From: Ignatzschineria indica
GTDB lineage: Bacteria; Pseudomonadota; Gammaproteobacteria; Cardiobacteriales; Wohlfahrtiimonadaceae
Length of the DNA stretch: 64,000 nucleotides
Direction: 5' to 3'
Assembly (NCBI RefSeq): GCF_003121925.1
Contig: NZ_QEWR01000002.1
Coordinates: 186,001-250,000, forward strand
Positions 18,488-27,566 of this stretch are shown here, piece by piece. Each line of letters begins with the position of its first letter. Within the stretch, counting starts at the first letter, position 1. The notes beneath the pieces are model-generated. The model was not told the DNA's origin, did no database searches, and saw only the letters and a list, made by a program, of their open reading frames with translations. Made by a program: the position numbers and the translations under genes.

Positions 18488-19078
18488 TTAACGGCGACAG
18501 CTATGAACCGCTTTATATTCCTCTTTTAACTTAGGCGTTAAGATGGTTAAGGTTCCCGATTGCGCTCTAACAAAGTTATCTTCATAAACCTCATCCACCT
18601 CTAATGTCATTAAGATGTTGTTATCGGTATTACTCCAGATATGTAGATGCTCAGGTTCAAAATGGCTTTTTTTCAATTTAATCGGGGTATTTTTAAGTTT
18701 AATCACCATCTCATCATCATTAGAGAGATTACCTAAAGCAAGCTCCACTTTTTCAGGGTTTTTGAGTGGAAAAGGTTGTGAAAGCGAGATATCACAGCGA
18801 TAAACAAGCTTTTTGAGTTCAATCTGTGGCTTTGCGGCACTCTTTTCGCTCTCTTCTGTTGCTACTTGAGCTTCATCGGTTGTTTTTTCTCTATTGTCTT
18901 CTTCTGAAGCGCTCTTATTATCGGCATCAGGATTCTCTTTTTTGAGTTCAAATCCGAGTGTTTCAGCATACTCTTGATCGCTCATTGAAGGTGTTGTTAA
19001 TGCCGGCATCTTTGCGACAGCGAACTGGTTTGAGCCTAAAATAAGTGCGACGGAGATTGTGAGAAGGATTTTTTTCAT
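18488..19078 (-). CDS. Hypothetical periplasmic protein with acidic linker
   Basis: A 196-residue protein of unknown family. Residues 1-22 are a Sec signal peptide (MKKILLTISVALILGSNQFA, cleaved after AVA). Residues 45-85 are a low-complexity, Glu/Asp/Ser/Ala-rich stretch likely to be disordered. The C-terminal part (from about 88) looks folded and contains two cysteines (YRCDIS near 93 and the last CRR), which suggests a disulfide. A ribosome site (AGGAG) precedes the ATG. No function assigned. Confidence 0.7.
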   Translation of the reverse strand: MKKILLTISVALILGSNQFAVAKMPALTTPSMSDQEYAETLGFELKKENPDADNKSASEEDNREKTTDEAQVATEESEKSAAKPQIELKKLVYRCDISLSQPFPLKNPEKVELALGNLSNDDEMVIKLKNTPIKLKKSHFEPEHLHIWSNTDNNILMTLEVDEVYEDNFVRAQSGTLTILTPKLKEEYKAVHSCRR

Positions 19079-19183
19079 CGATTTTACTCCTAAGAGAATA
19101 TGGTTGTTATCTAGGTAGATTTTATCATAATAGCGATGGGGGAGAGCAAGGGATTTATGCCAGAATCCACTTATGAGGATTAA

Positions 19184-19217
19184 TAAAAAACCACTAAGAA
19201 ACGGTAGATCTTAGTGG
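19184..19217 (-). terminator. Intrinsic terminator of the amino-acid ABC operon
   Basis: A perfect 9-bp stem, CCACTAAGA and TCTTAGTGG, with a 9-nt loop. The A run at 19184-19190 becomes the U run on the minus strand. It lies 258 bp beyond the binding-protein stop; the 19079-19474 gap otherwise contains only AT-rich sequence. Confidence 0.8.
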
Positions 19218-19474
19218 CTAATATAGAGGGTTACATAAAAGGATTTGATCAAAAGATCATGGTGCTCTCATAATGGTTATTAATCATTAAAGACCATTTA
19301 TAATAATTAAAAAACTGTTGTTAAAGCATCGTGAAAAGTTATTAGCAATAATGTCGCTTGCAATAATTATTTATTAAGTTAATTAATAAATCACAAATCA
19401 CAAGTAATAATTCAGATTTCAGCGATCACAATCCTCTCCATTATCCTCTTTATCTTACTGTTATTGTATTGTTG

Positions 19475-20314
19475 CTATTTGTTACTTTGGTCAATCACAA
19501 TATTATCAGGATCTATTTTGTCACCATAAAATGGACGTACAGCTTTGTCATAAGCTTGATGAAAAAACTCTTCCGCCTGAAGGGCTTCTATTTGAGCATT
19601 CACCCAATTTAATAGTGAATCATTCCCTTTTTTAACAGCTGGTGCAATCACATCATCGGGGCCAATTTTTTGAATGGAGACAACAAAGTCGGGATTATTA
19701 TTGGCCCAGGCATAGAGTAGGGCATTATCATGCGCTAACCCTACAGCTCTACCATCTCTTAATGCGGCAAAAGCTTCTGAGTTATGATCATATTTTTGCA
19801 GTTTTACTTGAGGATGATTTTTCTCAAAGTAAGTTTCTGCTGTTGTCCCCTTATTAACAATCACAGTTTTGCCATCTAATTGAGCAAGATCTGTAATAGG
19901 GGCTCCTTCAGGCGTTACCAGACCAATAGCGACTTTCATATAAGGTTCAGCAAAATCTACCTGTTTGCTACGTTCAGGCGTTACAGTAAAATTTGCGAGC
20001 GTAATATCTACTTTGTTGGCATCTAACACATTAATACGATTTTGAGCTTCTGTTAATACAAAGGTGACGCTCTCTTCAGTGCCAAAAAGGTTCTTTCCTA
20101 AGGCCTTTGCTAACTCAATATCATAACCTTGGCTTTGACCTTCTCGGTCAACATATCCAAAAGGGGGTTTATCACTAAATACTGCAACACGTAGTTTTCC
20201 ATTTTTCTTAATTTGCTCTAAGCTCCCATCTTCTGTTGCTGCAAAGGAGAAGCCTGATAGTAGGGTAGTGACGCTAAGTAAGGCGATGCTGAGTGTTTTA
20301 GATAATTTATTCAT
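19475..20314 (-). CDS. Amino-acid ABC transporter binding protein, CjaA-like (cysteine type)
   Basis: A periplasmic binding protein of the polar-amino-acid family (279 residues). The signal peptide ends near LLSGFSFAA (residue 26). The mature protein resembles Campylobacter CjaA, a cysteine-binding protein, through GSLEQIKKNGKLRVAVFSDK, PPFGYVDREG, TLANFTVTPERSKQVDF, VNKGTTAETYF and DDVIAPAVKKGN. Unlike CjaA it has no lipobox cysteine, so it should be soluble. It is the last gene of a four-gene ABC cluster (two permeases, ATPase, binding protein), with a 240-bp gap after the ATPase. Cysteine or cystine is my best guess for the ligand, but related proteins bind Asp, Glu or other polar residues. 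Confidence 0.87.
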   Translation of the reverse strand: MNKLSKTLSIALLSVTTLLSGFSFAATEDGSLEQIKKNGKLRVAVFSDKPPFGYVDREGQSQGYDIELAKALGKNLFGTEESVTFVLTEAQNRINVLDANKVDITLANFTVTPERSKQVDFAEPYMKVAIGLVTPEGAPITDLAQLDGKTVIVNKGTTAETYFEKNHPQVKLQKYDHNSEAFAALRDGRAVGLAHDNALLYAWANNNPDFVVSIQKIGPDDVIAPAVKKGNDSLLNWVNAQIEALQAEEFFHQAYDKAVRPFYGDKIDPDNIVIDQSNK

Positions 20315-20554
20315 ATTTAACTCCTTGGTAGATTGGTTGTGAATTGTAACTTTTATAGTTGTATCTAACGGTAATGACTTATTTTTAGTTAAAAATAAGA
20401 GGGTTAATCGAATTCCTTATCATTTAGGGGACAATATTTAAAGGATAATATGAGCTGATGATGAGTTAAATTGATCAGTGAGAACCTATAAAATTGTTCC
20501 GTTTTTAGAGATAAGGCGCTAAAACTCAATGAAATCTTAAGTCAGTGATTATTT

Positions 20555-21289
20555 TTAAAAATCAAAGATGGTTAAAAATTGTTGAGCTCGTTCACTCTGC
20601 GGTTGTGTAAAAAATGTTTTAGGGTCTGTAATTTCTAAGATCTCTCCCTCCTCCATAAAAATAATTTTGTCGGCAACTTTACGTGCGAAATTTAACTCGT
20701 GAGTAACAATGAGCATTGTCATTCCGCTTGCGGCTAATTCTAAGATTGTTTCTAAAACCTCTCTGACCATTTCAGGGTCGAGAGAAGCGGTTACTTCATC
20801 AAAAAGCATAAGTTGAGGATTCATTGCCAAGGCTCTAACAATAGCGATTCGTTGTTTCTGCCCACCTGATAATTCTCTTGGATAAGCATCTTTACGATCG
20901 AGTAATCCAACTCGCGTTAAAAGTAGCTCTATCTGTTGTAACGCTTCTTTGCGTGCTCTTTTTTGGACTTTTAATGGACCTAGTAAGATATTGTCAAGGA
21001 GTGTCATATTGGGGAATAGGTCATAACTTTGAAAGACCATCCCTATTTCACCTCTTACTTTCGTCCAGTCTGTTTTAGGCTGATTGAGCTCCTTCCCTTT
21101 AAAGAGAATAGAGCCGGAGTCGATCTTTTCTAACCCATTAATCGTTCGCAATAATGTTGATTTTCCACATCCTGAAGGGCCTAGAATCACAACTACTTCA
21201 CCTTTTTTAACCTCTAGATTGATCTCTTTGAGAACCTGTTTTTGAGAGTAGGATTTATAAAGATGTGAAATTTTTAATAGAGCTGTCAT
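20555..21289 (-). CDS. Amino-acid ABC transporter ATP-binding protein
   Basis: The ATPase (244 residues) of a polar-amino-acid importer (GlnQ/HisP type). Walker A is GPSGCGKSTLL near residue 37, the Q-loop VFQSYDLFP follows near 90, the ABC signature is LSGGQKQRIAIVRAL near 140 and Walker B is LMLFDEVTASLD near 160, with the H-loop IVTHELNFAR. It lies between the permease genes and the binding-protein gene on the minus strand, with spacers of 223 and 240 bp that contain no other gene. Confidence 0.95.
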   Translation of the reverse strand: MTALLKISHLYKSYSQKQVLKEINLEVKKGEVVVILGPSGCGKSTLLRTINGLEKIDSGSILFKGKELNQPKTDWTKVRGEIGMVFQSYDLFPNMTLLDNILLGPLKVQKRARKEALQQIELLLTRVGLLDRKDAYPRELSGGQKQRIAIVRALAMNPQLMLFDEVTASLDPEMVREVLETILELAASGMTMLIVTHELNFARKVADKIIFMEEGEILEITDPKTFFTQPQSERAQQFLTIFDF

Positions 21290-21512
21290 AGATAACGTTA
21301 TCTCTTTATTGAAAGGTATTATTTAAATAATATTCGATGGTTCAATGATTTAATGGTGTTGTTTCAGTGGTTATGGTTCTCTTCGTCGTCTTAATCGTTT
21401 GAATAGTCCTGATTGCACGAGTAATCCTGATTATTTAATGGCTCATATTTTTAATGACTTTTAATAACTGACTGACTAAATTGTGACTATCCATTTGTCA
21501 TTACGTATTGCA

Positions 21513-22181
21513 TTAACGGCGGCTGAAATAGGTAGCAAGTTTTGATATGGGGTAACAGATGGCAAAAAAGAGTAATAGGAGCAGGCCATAGATCCAAAAT
21601 GGAGCTAATGAGTTATTCATCATAGCGGCGTATTCAATAATTTCTTTACCTACTTTAGTGACATCCTGTACGCCAATAAGAACTAATAGAGATGTTGTCA
21701 TAATAATTCTTGAAGAGAGGTTTAATGCTGGGCCAATAGCATTTCTTAATGCTTGTGGTAGTAGGACATAATAGAATATTTGTCGAGTATTTAAGCCGAT
21801 TGCAGTTGCTGATTCCCGTTGATGTTTGGGGAGCGAGAGAATTGCACTTCTAATAATATCGCTCATCTCTGCTGTACCCCAAAAAGTAAAAGCGATAACC
21901 CCCACTGTACGTCCTGTGATATCGATATTTATCAGTGTTGGCAAAATATAGTAGAGCAGATAGAGGAGTACTAATGTGGGCAATACTCTGACAATCTCTA
22001 AATAGATCTTAAAAGGGAGACGTATAACGATATGTTGTGAAGTTCTAATGATACCTGCTAAAACCCCTAATATAAGCGTAAGAGCAATAGAGATAAAAGC
22101 CACCTCTAATGTGAAATAGAGGCCGGTCGCTAAGCGTTTTATCGTAATCCAATCTAAGATATCAAGCCCCAAATTCTGCAT
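21513..22181 (-). CDS. Amino-acid ABC transporter permease
   Basis: An inner-membrane permease (222 residues) of the HisM/GlnP family, with five predicted membrane segments and the cytoplasmic EAA-type loop around SATAIGLNTRQIFYYVLLPQ. I start it at the ATG at 22181 (MQNLGLDILDW), which has GGAG eight bases upstream and overlaps the preceding permease by 20 bp. The longest frame would reach back to 22241 and overlap by 80 bp, which is less likely. Confidence 0.9.
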   Translation of the reverse strand: MQNLGLDILDWITIKRLATGLYFTLEVAFISIALTLILGVLAGIIRTSQHIVIRLPFKIYLEIVRVLPTLVLLYLLYYILPTLINIDITGRTVGVIAFTFWGTAEMSDIIRSAILSLPKHQRESATAIGLNTRQIFYYVLLPQALRNAIGPALNLSSRIIMTTSLLVLIGVQDVTKVGKEIIEYAAMMNNSLAPFWIYGLLLLLFFAICYPISKLATYFSRR

Positions 22182-22821
22182 AGCGCAATCTCCGCTCAAG
22201 TAGTGAAAGTAAGAGGGTAAAAGGGATAATAACAATGGCATAAGCGGCGACTAAAAGGAGTAGATTTTCATTGGTATGCCCTATATTACTGATTAAATTG
22301 ATAATCACAGTTGTAATATCTGTACCTGCAATTGCAGTAAAAACTGATGTCTCTTTGAAGAGAAAAATAGCATTCGCTCCTAGCGCCGGAATAGAGTAGG
22401 AGAGCGCTTGAGGAATAATGATATAACGGGTTATTTGAAGACGATTGAGACCAATAGCTTTACCACTTTCAAGTTGTGAGGCAGCTATTTGTGTAATCCC
22501 ACTTTTGAAAGCCTCTGCCATATAGGCCGCTCCTAAGAGTGAAAGACCGATGAGAGCTGTTGTTTCAAAACTTAATAAGATGCCAAACATTCTTGGTAAT
22601 CCAAAATAGAGAAAAAAGAGATGCAAAAGGAGTGGGGTATTGCGGAAAAATGCCACAAATCCATTACTAATAGGTGCTAATAGAGGGATCTTGAAAAAGA
22701 TTGTTAAGCTTATTATTAATCCCAATATTAATGCGTTCAAAATCCCTAAAAAGGAGATTTTTAGGGTCAACCAGAAAGCGGACTCCAAAAGCGGAAAGAC
22801 TTCTTGTAAGTATTGCAACAT
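22162..22821 (-). CDS. Amino-acid ABC transporter permease
   Basis: The first gene of the amino-acid importer, 219 residues, same family as its neighbour. The family loop is SGKAIGLNRLQITRYIIIPQ near residue 135, preceded by AAYMAEAFKSGI. The overlapping stop and start with the second permease indicate translational coupling, as expected for a heterodimeric channel. Its ribosome site is weak. The 292-bp gap upstream contains a good promoter candidate, so this transporter may be expressed apart from the sulfonate-type genes before it. Confidence 0.9.
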   Translation of the reverse strand: MLQYLQEVFPLLESAFWLTLKISFLGILNALILGLIISLTIFFKIPLLAPISNGFVAFFRNTPLLLHLFFLYFGLPRMFGILLSFETTALIGLSLLGAAYMAEAFKSGITQIAASQLESGKAIGLNRLQITRYIIIPQALSYSIPALGANAIFLFKETSVFTAIAGTDITTVIINLISNIGHTNENLLLLVAAYAIVIIPFTLLLSLLERRLRYAEFGA

Positions 22822-23022
22822 GGTGATAAATTCTGGTTACTCCCTTAGGTAGATATTAAATAGGTATTGAGCATATCTTGACTAGAGTGAGTGATATAGA
22901 TAGGGGGATTTTTGAATGAAAATAGTTTCTAGCTGAAAAATTTTATAGATGACTTTATTATTTTTCAGTACCAACCTACCCGCAAAAAACTAGTCATATA
23001 TGCTTTGTTTTAATATATGTTG

Positions 23023-23051
23023 AGATTAGAGTAAAATTTTCACTTCGTCAA
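23023..23051 (-). promoter_or_regulatory. Predicted promoter of the amino-acid ABC operon
   Basis: On the minus strand TTGACG (23051-23046), a 17-bp spacer, then TAATCT (23028-23023). It lies 202 bp before the first permease start, in the only long gap between the two transporter clusters. Confidence 0.45.
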
Positions 23052-23113
23052 TCTATTTACCGATAATATTGAATAGTACTTCTATTAAAGATCTCTTTTA
23101 GGAGAGATGGCTC

Positions 23114-23869
23114 CTATTTTCTGCTGATAAATGCTCTTGCAAATGCATCTAATGACCAACCGATAATGCCGATTAGTACAATAGCGGCCATCAGCTCTGA
23201 GTAGGCTAAGCGATCACGGGTATCTAAAATAAAGTAGCCAAGACCTTCATTGACACCTAACATTTCACAGGGAACAAGAACAATCCAAACAACTCCTATT
23301 GCCAAGCGTAAGCCATTTCCGATAGATTGAAAAATAGCAGGAAAGACGATGTTTTTTAACATCTCATACTTTGTAGCTGCGAGAGAATTACCCAATTGTA
23401 ACCAAGAGGGATCAATGCTTTTGACCCCAGATATTGTGCTGAAAATAATGGGCCAAATAGCAGAAAAGGTTAAAAGAAAATAGATAGGGGCATTACCAAT
23501 ACCAAGAAGCATCACAACGATCGGCATCCAGGATAGGGGAGAAATCATACGCAGTAATTGAAAGGGCGCACTACTAAGTGATTCCAATAATCGAGAGTGT
23601 CCTAAAATAATTCCGATAGGTATTCCTATTAAAAGAGCAAAGAAGAGGCTAACCATCACCCGTATTAAACTAGCGATAATATGTTCGGTAAGAAGATTTT
23701 GTGTTAAAAGCTCATAGAGATGGGTGAAGGTAGGAGTGGGGGCTAATAGTTTGGCTAAGGGGATATTTTGCGCAAGTAGAGAGATCCCCAATGACCAAAA
23801 AAGAAGCAGTAGGGTCAATCCTATCAATGTATAAAAAAAAGGAGCGGTTTTTGTCGAAAAATATTTCAT
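23114..23869 (-). CDS. ABC transporter permease, sulfonate/nitrate/taurine type
   Basis: A 251-residue permease of the SsuC/TauC/NrtB group, with about six membrane segments and the cytoplasmic loop LGNSLAATKYEMLKNIVFPA near residue 160. Typical blocks are ISPLSWMPIVVMLLGIGNAP near 112 and GLGYFILDTRDRL near 208. It forms an importer with the Tat-type binding protein and ATPase encoded just upstream on the same strand (142 bp after the binding protein). The exact substrate is not readable; the neighbours suggest an organosulfur compound. Confidence 0.92.
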   Translation of the reverse strand: MKYFSTKTAPFFYTLIGLTLLLLFWSLGISLLAQNIPLAKLLAPTPTFTHLYELLTQNLLTEHIIASLIRVMVSLFFALLIGIPIGIILGHSRLLESLSSAPFQLLRMISPLSWMPIVVMLLGIGNAPIYFLLTFSAIWPIIFSTISGVKSIDPSWLQLGNSLAATKYEMLKNIVFPAIFQSIGNGLRLAIGVVWIVLVPCEMLGVNEGLGYFILDTRDRLAYSELMAAIVLIGIIGWSLDAFARAFISRK

Positions 23870-24011
23870 GGCAATCGTCTCACAATGAGATAAGTTGAGC
23901 TAAAAGAGAGTTTTGATAGAGCTTGGATGTAGCAACTTGCATGAATCTTTAAGGTCGATATCTCTGATACCTTAATTTGTCGATTTAACAGGCTGATTAC
24001 ATAGCAATTGA

Positions 24012-25187
24012 TTACACAGCAATTACCTCTTCTCTCATTAAAGATCTTGGTAAATTAAACTTAGTAAAAGCATCTTGATTTTCTAAAGCACTTTTTACAA
24101 ATTTTGGTGCCATCAGATCCTCTATAACCTGTTGAGGTTTTAATTGATATAGAAATTGGTTAACGCCGGCAATATGAGTTTTTTGCAACATAGAGAGCAA
24201 AGTTTCTAAATAACTAGGAAAAGGATAGGGCTGGAAGGCAGTACGTTCCTGATACCATTGAGGGTGCTTAATAATGCCAAGATCGATATAGTGTTGCCAA
24301 TCCTGAGAAGAGGGTGCTAAAACATGTCGGAGGATCTCGGGATGATGCGGTGTTAATTGATGTCGACCTTGATTAGAGAGAAGTAGAGCCGTCTCATCTC
24401 GATGGTTATTACTCCAAATTTGTGCTTCAACGAGAGCATCAACCACCTTTTCACTCCATTCGGGGCGATTTTCTAAATCATGATCATGCATCAAGGTGAC
24501 ACAACAAGCATGATCTTTCCAGATATCTGCACTGAAGCGGAGTATTTTGCCAATTCCTTTCGTTTCAGCTAAAGCATTAAATGGTTCTGCAACAATAAAG
24601 CCAGAGATTCTCTCTGCCGCAAGTGCGGCAACCATATCGGAAGGTGCCATCACAACAAGACGAACCTCACTTCGATTTTTAGGCATTTTTTCTGTGACGC
24701 TTAAACCATTTTCACGCAATAGATGTTGTAGAACTACATTATGAATGGAGTACCAAAAAGGAATTGCAACTGTCTGACCACCGAGATCTGTAATAGCATT
24801 CACTTTATGGGCGACCGTTAAAGCAGAACCCGCCATATGATTCCACATAACAATTTTAGCCGGAGAACTACTTCCATAACGGAGCCAAATCGCCATAGGA
24901 GAGAGAAGATGAATCACATTTACTTGACCACTAATAAATGCCTCTACCAGTTGAGCCCAACTACGAAAGAGAACCGGCTTTTCAACTTCAATACCCCGTT
25001 TAGTAAATAGTTGCTGATCTATTGCGACAAGCAGAGGGGTAGCATCAGTAATGGGAAGATAACCAATACGAAGTGGGGCATTGGGCTGTTTAGCAAAGTT
25101 CTTTTGACAAGCTTGTAGTAGGGGTAAACTTCCCGACAGAGCAAAGAGACTCGCTAGTTTAAGAAAATCTCTACGATTCGCAGACAT
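24012..25187 (-). CDS. ABC transporter binding protein (NrtA/SsuA type), Tat-exported lipoprotein
   Basis: A 391-residue binding protein of the nitrate/sulfonate/taurine class. The N-terminus NRRDFLKLASLFALS is a twin-arginine signal, ending in LLQAC with cysteine 27 as a probable lipid anchor, so the protein is likely folded before export. The mature part starts with the family pattern LRIGYLPITDATPLLVAIDQ and contains GGQTVAIPFWYSIHNVVLQ and the ligand-region block ISGFIVAEPFNALAE. Its start has an AAGGAA ribosome site, 32 bp after the ATPase. Tat signals are common in this class. The ligand could be an alkanesulfonate, a nitrogen compound or an unknown metabolite. Confidence 0.88.
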   Translation of the reverse strand: MSANRRDFLKLASLFALSGSLPLLQACQKNFAKQPNAPLRIGYLPITDATPLLVAIDQQLFTKRGIEVEKPVLFRSWAQLVEAFISGQVNVIHLLSPMAIWLRYGSSSPAKIVMWNHMAGSALTVAHKVNAITDLGGQTVAIPFWYSIHNVVLQHLLRENGLSVTEKMPKNRSEVRLVVMAPSDMVAALAAERISGFIVAEPFNALAETKGIGKILRFSADIWKDHACCVTLMHDHDLENRPEWSEKVVDALVEAQIWSNNHRDETALLLSNQGRHQLTPHHPEILRHVLAPSSQDWQHYIDLGIIKHPQWYQERTAFQPYPFPSYLETLLSMLQKTHIAGVNQFLYQLKPQQVIEDLMAPKFVKSALENQDAFTKFNLPRSLMREEVIAV

Positions 25188-25219
25188 AAAAATTCCTTGG
25201 TATCACGATATAGATATCA

Positions 25220-26020
25220 CTATATAAAATAGTCAATTGTCTCTACACTCTTCTCCCAAAGTTGAGCTTCATGAAGCGTAGCGATAATTTCCTCTTTTTG
25301 TGGTTGTAAATAATGGAGCGCTTGCTCTTCAGATCTTGCAAGTCGCGGTATTTGCCATTCCCCTAAGATTTTTCCGGGCATGTTTCCGATTAAAATGATT
25401 CGGTGAGAGATAAGGAGTGCCTCATCGATATCATGGGTCACTAAAACCGCAGCCGATCGATACTTTTGAATGACTCTTATCAGGAGTTTTTGCATCTCGG
25501 CTCGCGTAACTTTATCTAGAGCACTAAAAGGTTCATCGAGAAGGATAATTTCAGGTTTTCTTACTAAGGCTCTAGCAAGAGAGACTCTTTGAGCCATCCC
25601 CCCTGATAATTGATGAGGATATTGGTGAGCAACACTGCTTAGATTGATCTCCGAAATTAGAGATATAATGCGATCTTTCGCCTCTTTTTTGCTGATTTTA
25701 ATCTGTTTTTTAAAATGTAAACCAAATCCAATATTGTCTTTTACATTCAGCCAGGGGAGAAGGGCAGGGTTTTGAAAAACAAAAGCTAATCTTGGGTGGG
25801 GTTCTGTAATCACCTGTTTAAAAAGTTTTATCTCACCACTTTCGGGAGCTTGCAGCCCAGCTAAAACCCGTAATAGAGAAGATTTTCCTATACCGCTAGG
25901 GCCTAAAATTGTGACAATCTCTCCTGCTGATAAGGAGAAGTTAAATCTCTCTAGAATGCGTTTATATGTTCCCGAGGCCTGTTGATACCCGAGATTGATA
26001 TTCTGGGCTTGTAGAATCAT
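25220..26020 (-). CDS. ABC transporter ATP-binding protein, sulfonate/nitrate/taurine type
   Basis: The 266-residue ATPase of the importer (SsuB/TauB/NrtD type). Walker A GPSGIGKSSLL near residue 40, Q-loop FVFQNPALLPW near 80, signature LSGGMAQRVSLARAL near 138, Walker B IILLDEPFSALD near 160 and H-loop VTHDIDEAL near 195. AAAGGAG lies nine bases before the ATG. It is directly downstream of the small rubredoxin gene (94 bp), which links the transport genes to the redox genes. Confidence 0.95.
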   Translation of the reverse strand: MILQAQNINLGYQQASGTYKRILERFNFSLSAGEIVTILGPSGIGKSSLLRVLAGLQAPESGEIKLFKQVITEPHPRLAFVFQNPALLPWLNVKDNIGFGLHFKKQIKISKKEAKDRIISLISEINLSSVAHQYPHQLSGGMAQRVSLARALVRKPEIILLDEPFSALDKVTRAEMQKLLIRVIQKYRSAAVLVTHDIDEALLISHRIILIGNMPGKILGEWQIPRLARSEEQALHYLQPQKEEIIATLHEAQLWEKSVETIDYFI

Positions 26021-26114
26021 AATTGAAGCTCCTTTAATGACATATCTCTACTGCTTAGATCTCTACCATTCAGATCTCTTCCTACTCTCTGAAAGAGAGA
26101 TGATAGAAGGGAGA

Positions 26115-26279
26115 TTAGTCGGGCAATCGTGTAAAAGAATCTTTGCGAATACCACAATCAGGGCATTCCCAATCATCAGGGATATCTTCAAAGCGGGTGC
26201 CGGGTGGGAAACCATGTTCTTCATCCCCTAAAGCTTCATCATAAATCCATCCACAAATATCACAGATATAACGTGCCAC
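26115..26279 (-). CDS. Rubredoxin
   Basis: A 54-residue rubredoxin, a one-iron electron carrier. The four iron ligands are in CDICGWIYD (C6, C9) and CPDCGI (C39, C42), with the family DEALGDEEHGFPPGTRFEDI between them. The gene starts with GTG at 26279, four bases after a strong GAGGAGGAG ribosome site; no ATG fits, and the frame is short, so automatic annotation may miss it. It sits between the acyl-CoA-dehydrogenase-fold gene (82 bp upstream) and the ABC ATPase (94 bp downstream). The natural reading is an electron carrier for the neighbouring oxidoreductase; this is inference. Confidence 0.95.
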   Translation of the reverse strand: MARYICDICGWIYDEALGDEEHGFPPGTRFEDIPDDWECPDCGIRKDSFTRLPD

Positions 26280-26361
26280 TGCTCCTCCTCGTTGTTATAG
26301 AAATATTACAAATATTTAATAAGCCTTTTAATAAAGGCTTGATAAAGGCTTGAAGTTTTTA

Positions 26362-27441
26362 TTACGCGGATAATCTTGCAATATCTTGGCGTAGATGCTT
26401 AATCGCTGGAGTAACGATAGCAACAAAAATCGCTTCTCGACTGCGTCGTTGGGCGCTATGGCGCATGAGATAACCTTTAGCACCGGCATGTAGTGCAGCA
26501 GATTGAGCCACAGCTAAAGTGGTTTCTGCCGCATCTAAACGGGTCTTTAATATTGGTAAGAGAGTTGCTCTTCCTTCTTTCACCTGTTGGGCTAATTGAG
26601 AGGTTTCTTGCTTGAGTGAGGAGAGCTTTTCAGTAGCAACAGGAAGAGTTAAATCGAGATATTGATTAACATGGGCAGTTAAAGTATTGCTCTCTTGCAT
26701 AATTTGAATACATCCTTCAATAATGCCGGCACCAATACCGATCTGTAGCAGGATAAATCCGGGCTTTATTGTCGCTATATAATCATCAAATTCCTCTATA
26801 TCAGCGAGTAGATCAGATTCGGGAACAAATAGATCGTTAAAGCGTACGGCAAAAGTATTTGTTCCTTCTAATGCGCTAAATTGTGGACAGGGATTTAAAA
26901 TCACCCCTTTCTGATTGCCAGAAACAATAAACATTACAAATTGATCTTCGCTAACTTGTGCTGTCGCTGCCCAAAGATGATCCTCACCAATATTGGATAC
27001 CCAGGGGAGAATGCCATTAACACGGTAGCCACCGGCAACTTTTTCTGCTTGTAGTAGATGTTTTTCAATTTTTGAAAGATGCTTAATAGTATTAGACATA
27101 CCTGTTCCTGCTAATACTTTTCCTTCTAAGACCTTCTGTAGATATTTTTCTCGTACAGCTGGGCGAGAGGTATTGTAAAGATACCAAGCACATGCACTTT
27201 GGCACCATACAGAGAAAGCTGTTGCACCACACTCTCTCCCGACAGCTTGAATAACTGCGATCTGATTAGCCAATCCTGAATTTTCATCTTTTTGATCTGA
27301 TAATGCTGAAAATCCACCTAATTTGCCAAGCTCCATTAAATAATCTTTGGGATATAAGCCCTCTTGATCGATTTTGGTTACAAGAGGACGCAAGTTTTGC
27401 TGGGCATGAAGCTTAATTGTTTCTAGAAAAGGGGTACTCAT
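26362..27441 (-). CDS. Acyl-CoA dehydrogenase-fold flavoprotein (possible monooxygenase)
   Basis: A 359-residue member of the acyl-CoA dehydrogenase superfamily. Visible features are ECGATAFSVWCQSACAWYL near residue 75, GKVLAGTGMSN near 110 (flavin-contact region), GGYRVNGILPWVSNIGEDH near 140, and a C-terminal helical domain with AQSAALHAGAKGYLM near 315. Superfamily members with this sort of sequence include the FMNH2-dependent monooxygenases DszC and SfnC, which oxidise organosulfur compounds; I cannot tell monooxygenase from dehydrogenase by eye. Its operon partners are rubredoxin, an AhpD-like protein and a sulfonate-type importer. Those neighbours favour a scavenging oxidation of an imported compound over fatty-acid oxidation. 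Confidence 0.8.
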   Translation of the reverse strand: MSTPFLETIKLHAQQNLRPLVTKIDQEGLYPKDYLMELGKLGGFSALSDQKDENSGLANQIAVIQAVGRECGATAFSVWCQSACAWYLYNTSRPAVREKYLQKVLEGKVLAGTGMSNTIKHLSKIEKHLLQAEKVAGGYRVNGILPWVSNIGEDHLWAATAQVSEDQFVMFIVSGNQKGVILNPCPQFSALEGTNTFAVRFNDLFVPESDLLADIEEFDDYIATIKPGFILLQIGIGAGIIEGCIQIMQESNTLTAHVNQYLDLTLPVATEKLSSLKQETSQLAQQVKEGRATLLPILKTRLDAAETTLAVAQSAALHAGAKGYLMRHSAQRRSREAIFVAIVTPAIKHLRQDIARLSA

Positions 27442-27566
27442 GATTTAACCTCTGCTATCTACTTTTCAAGGAGTATATTTATGGGGTATTTAAGGGAATA
27501 TTGACCTATTGCTATCAATCTTTTAAAACCAGGGATCTCTGAGATCTTCGATATCTCAGCAGATCT

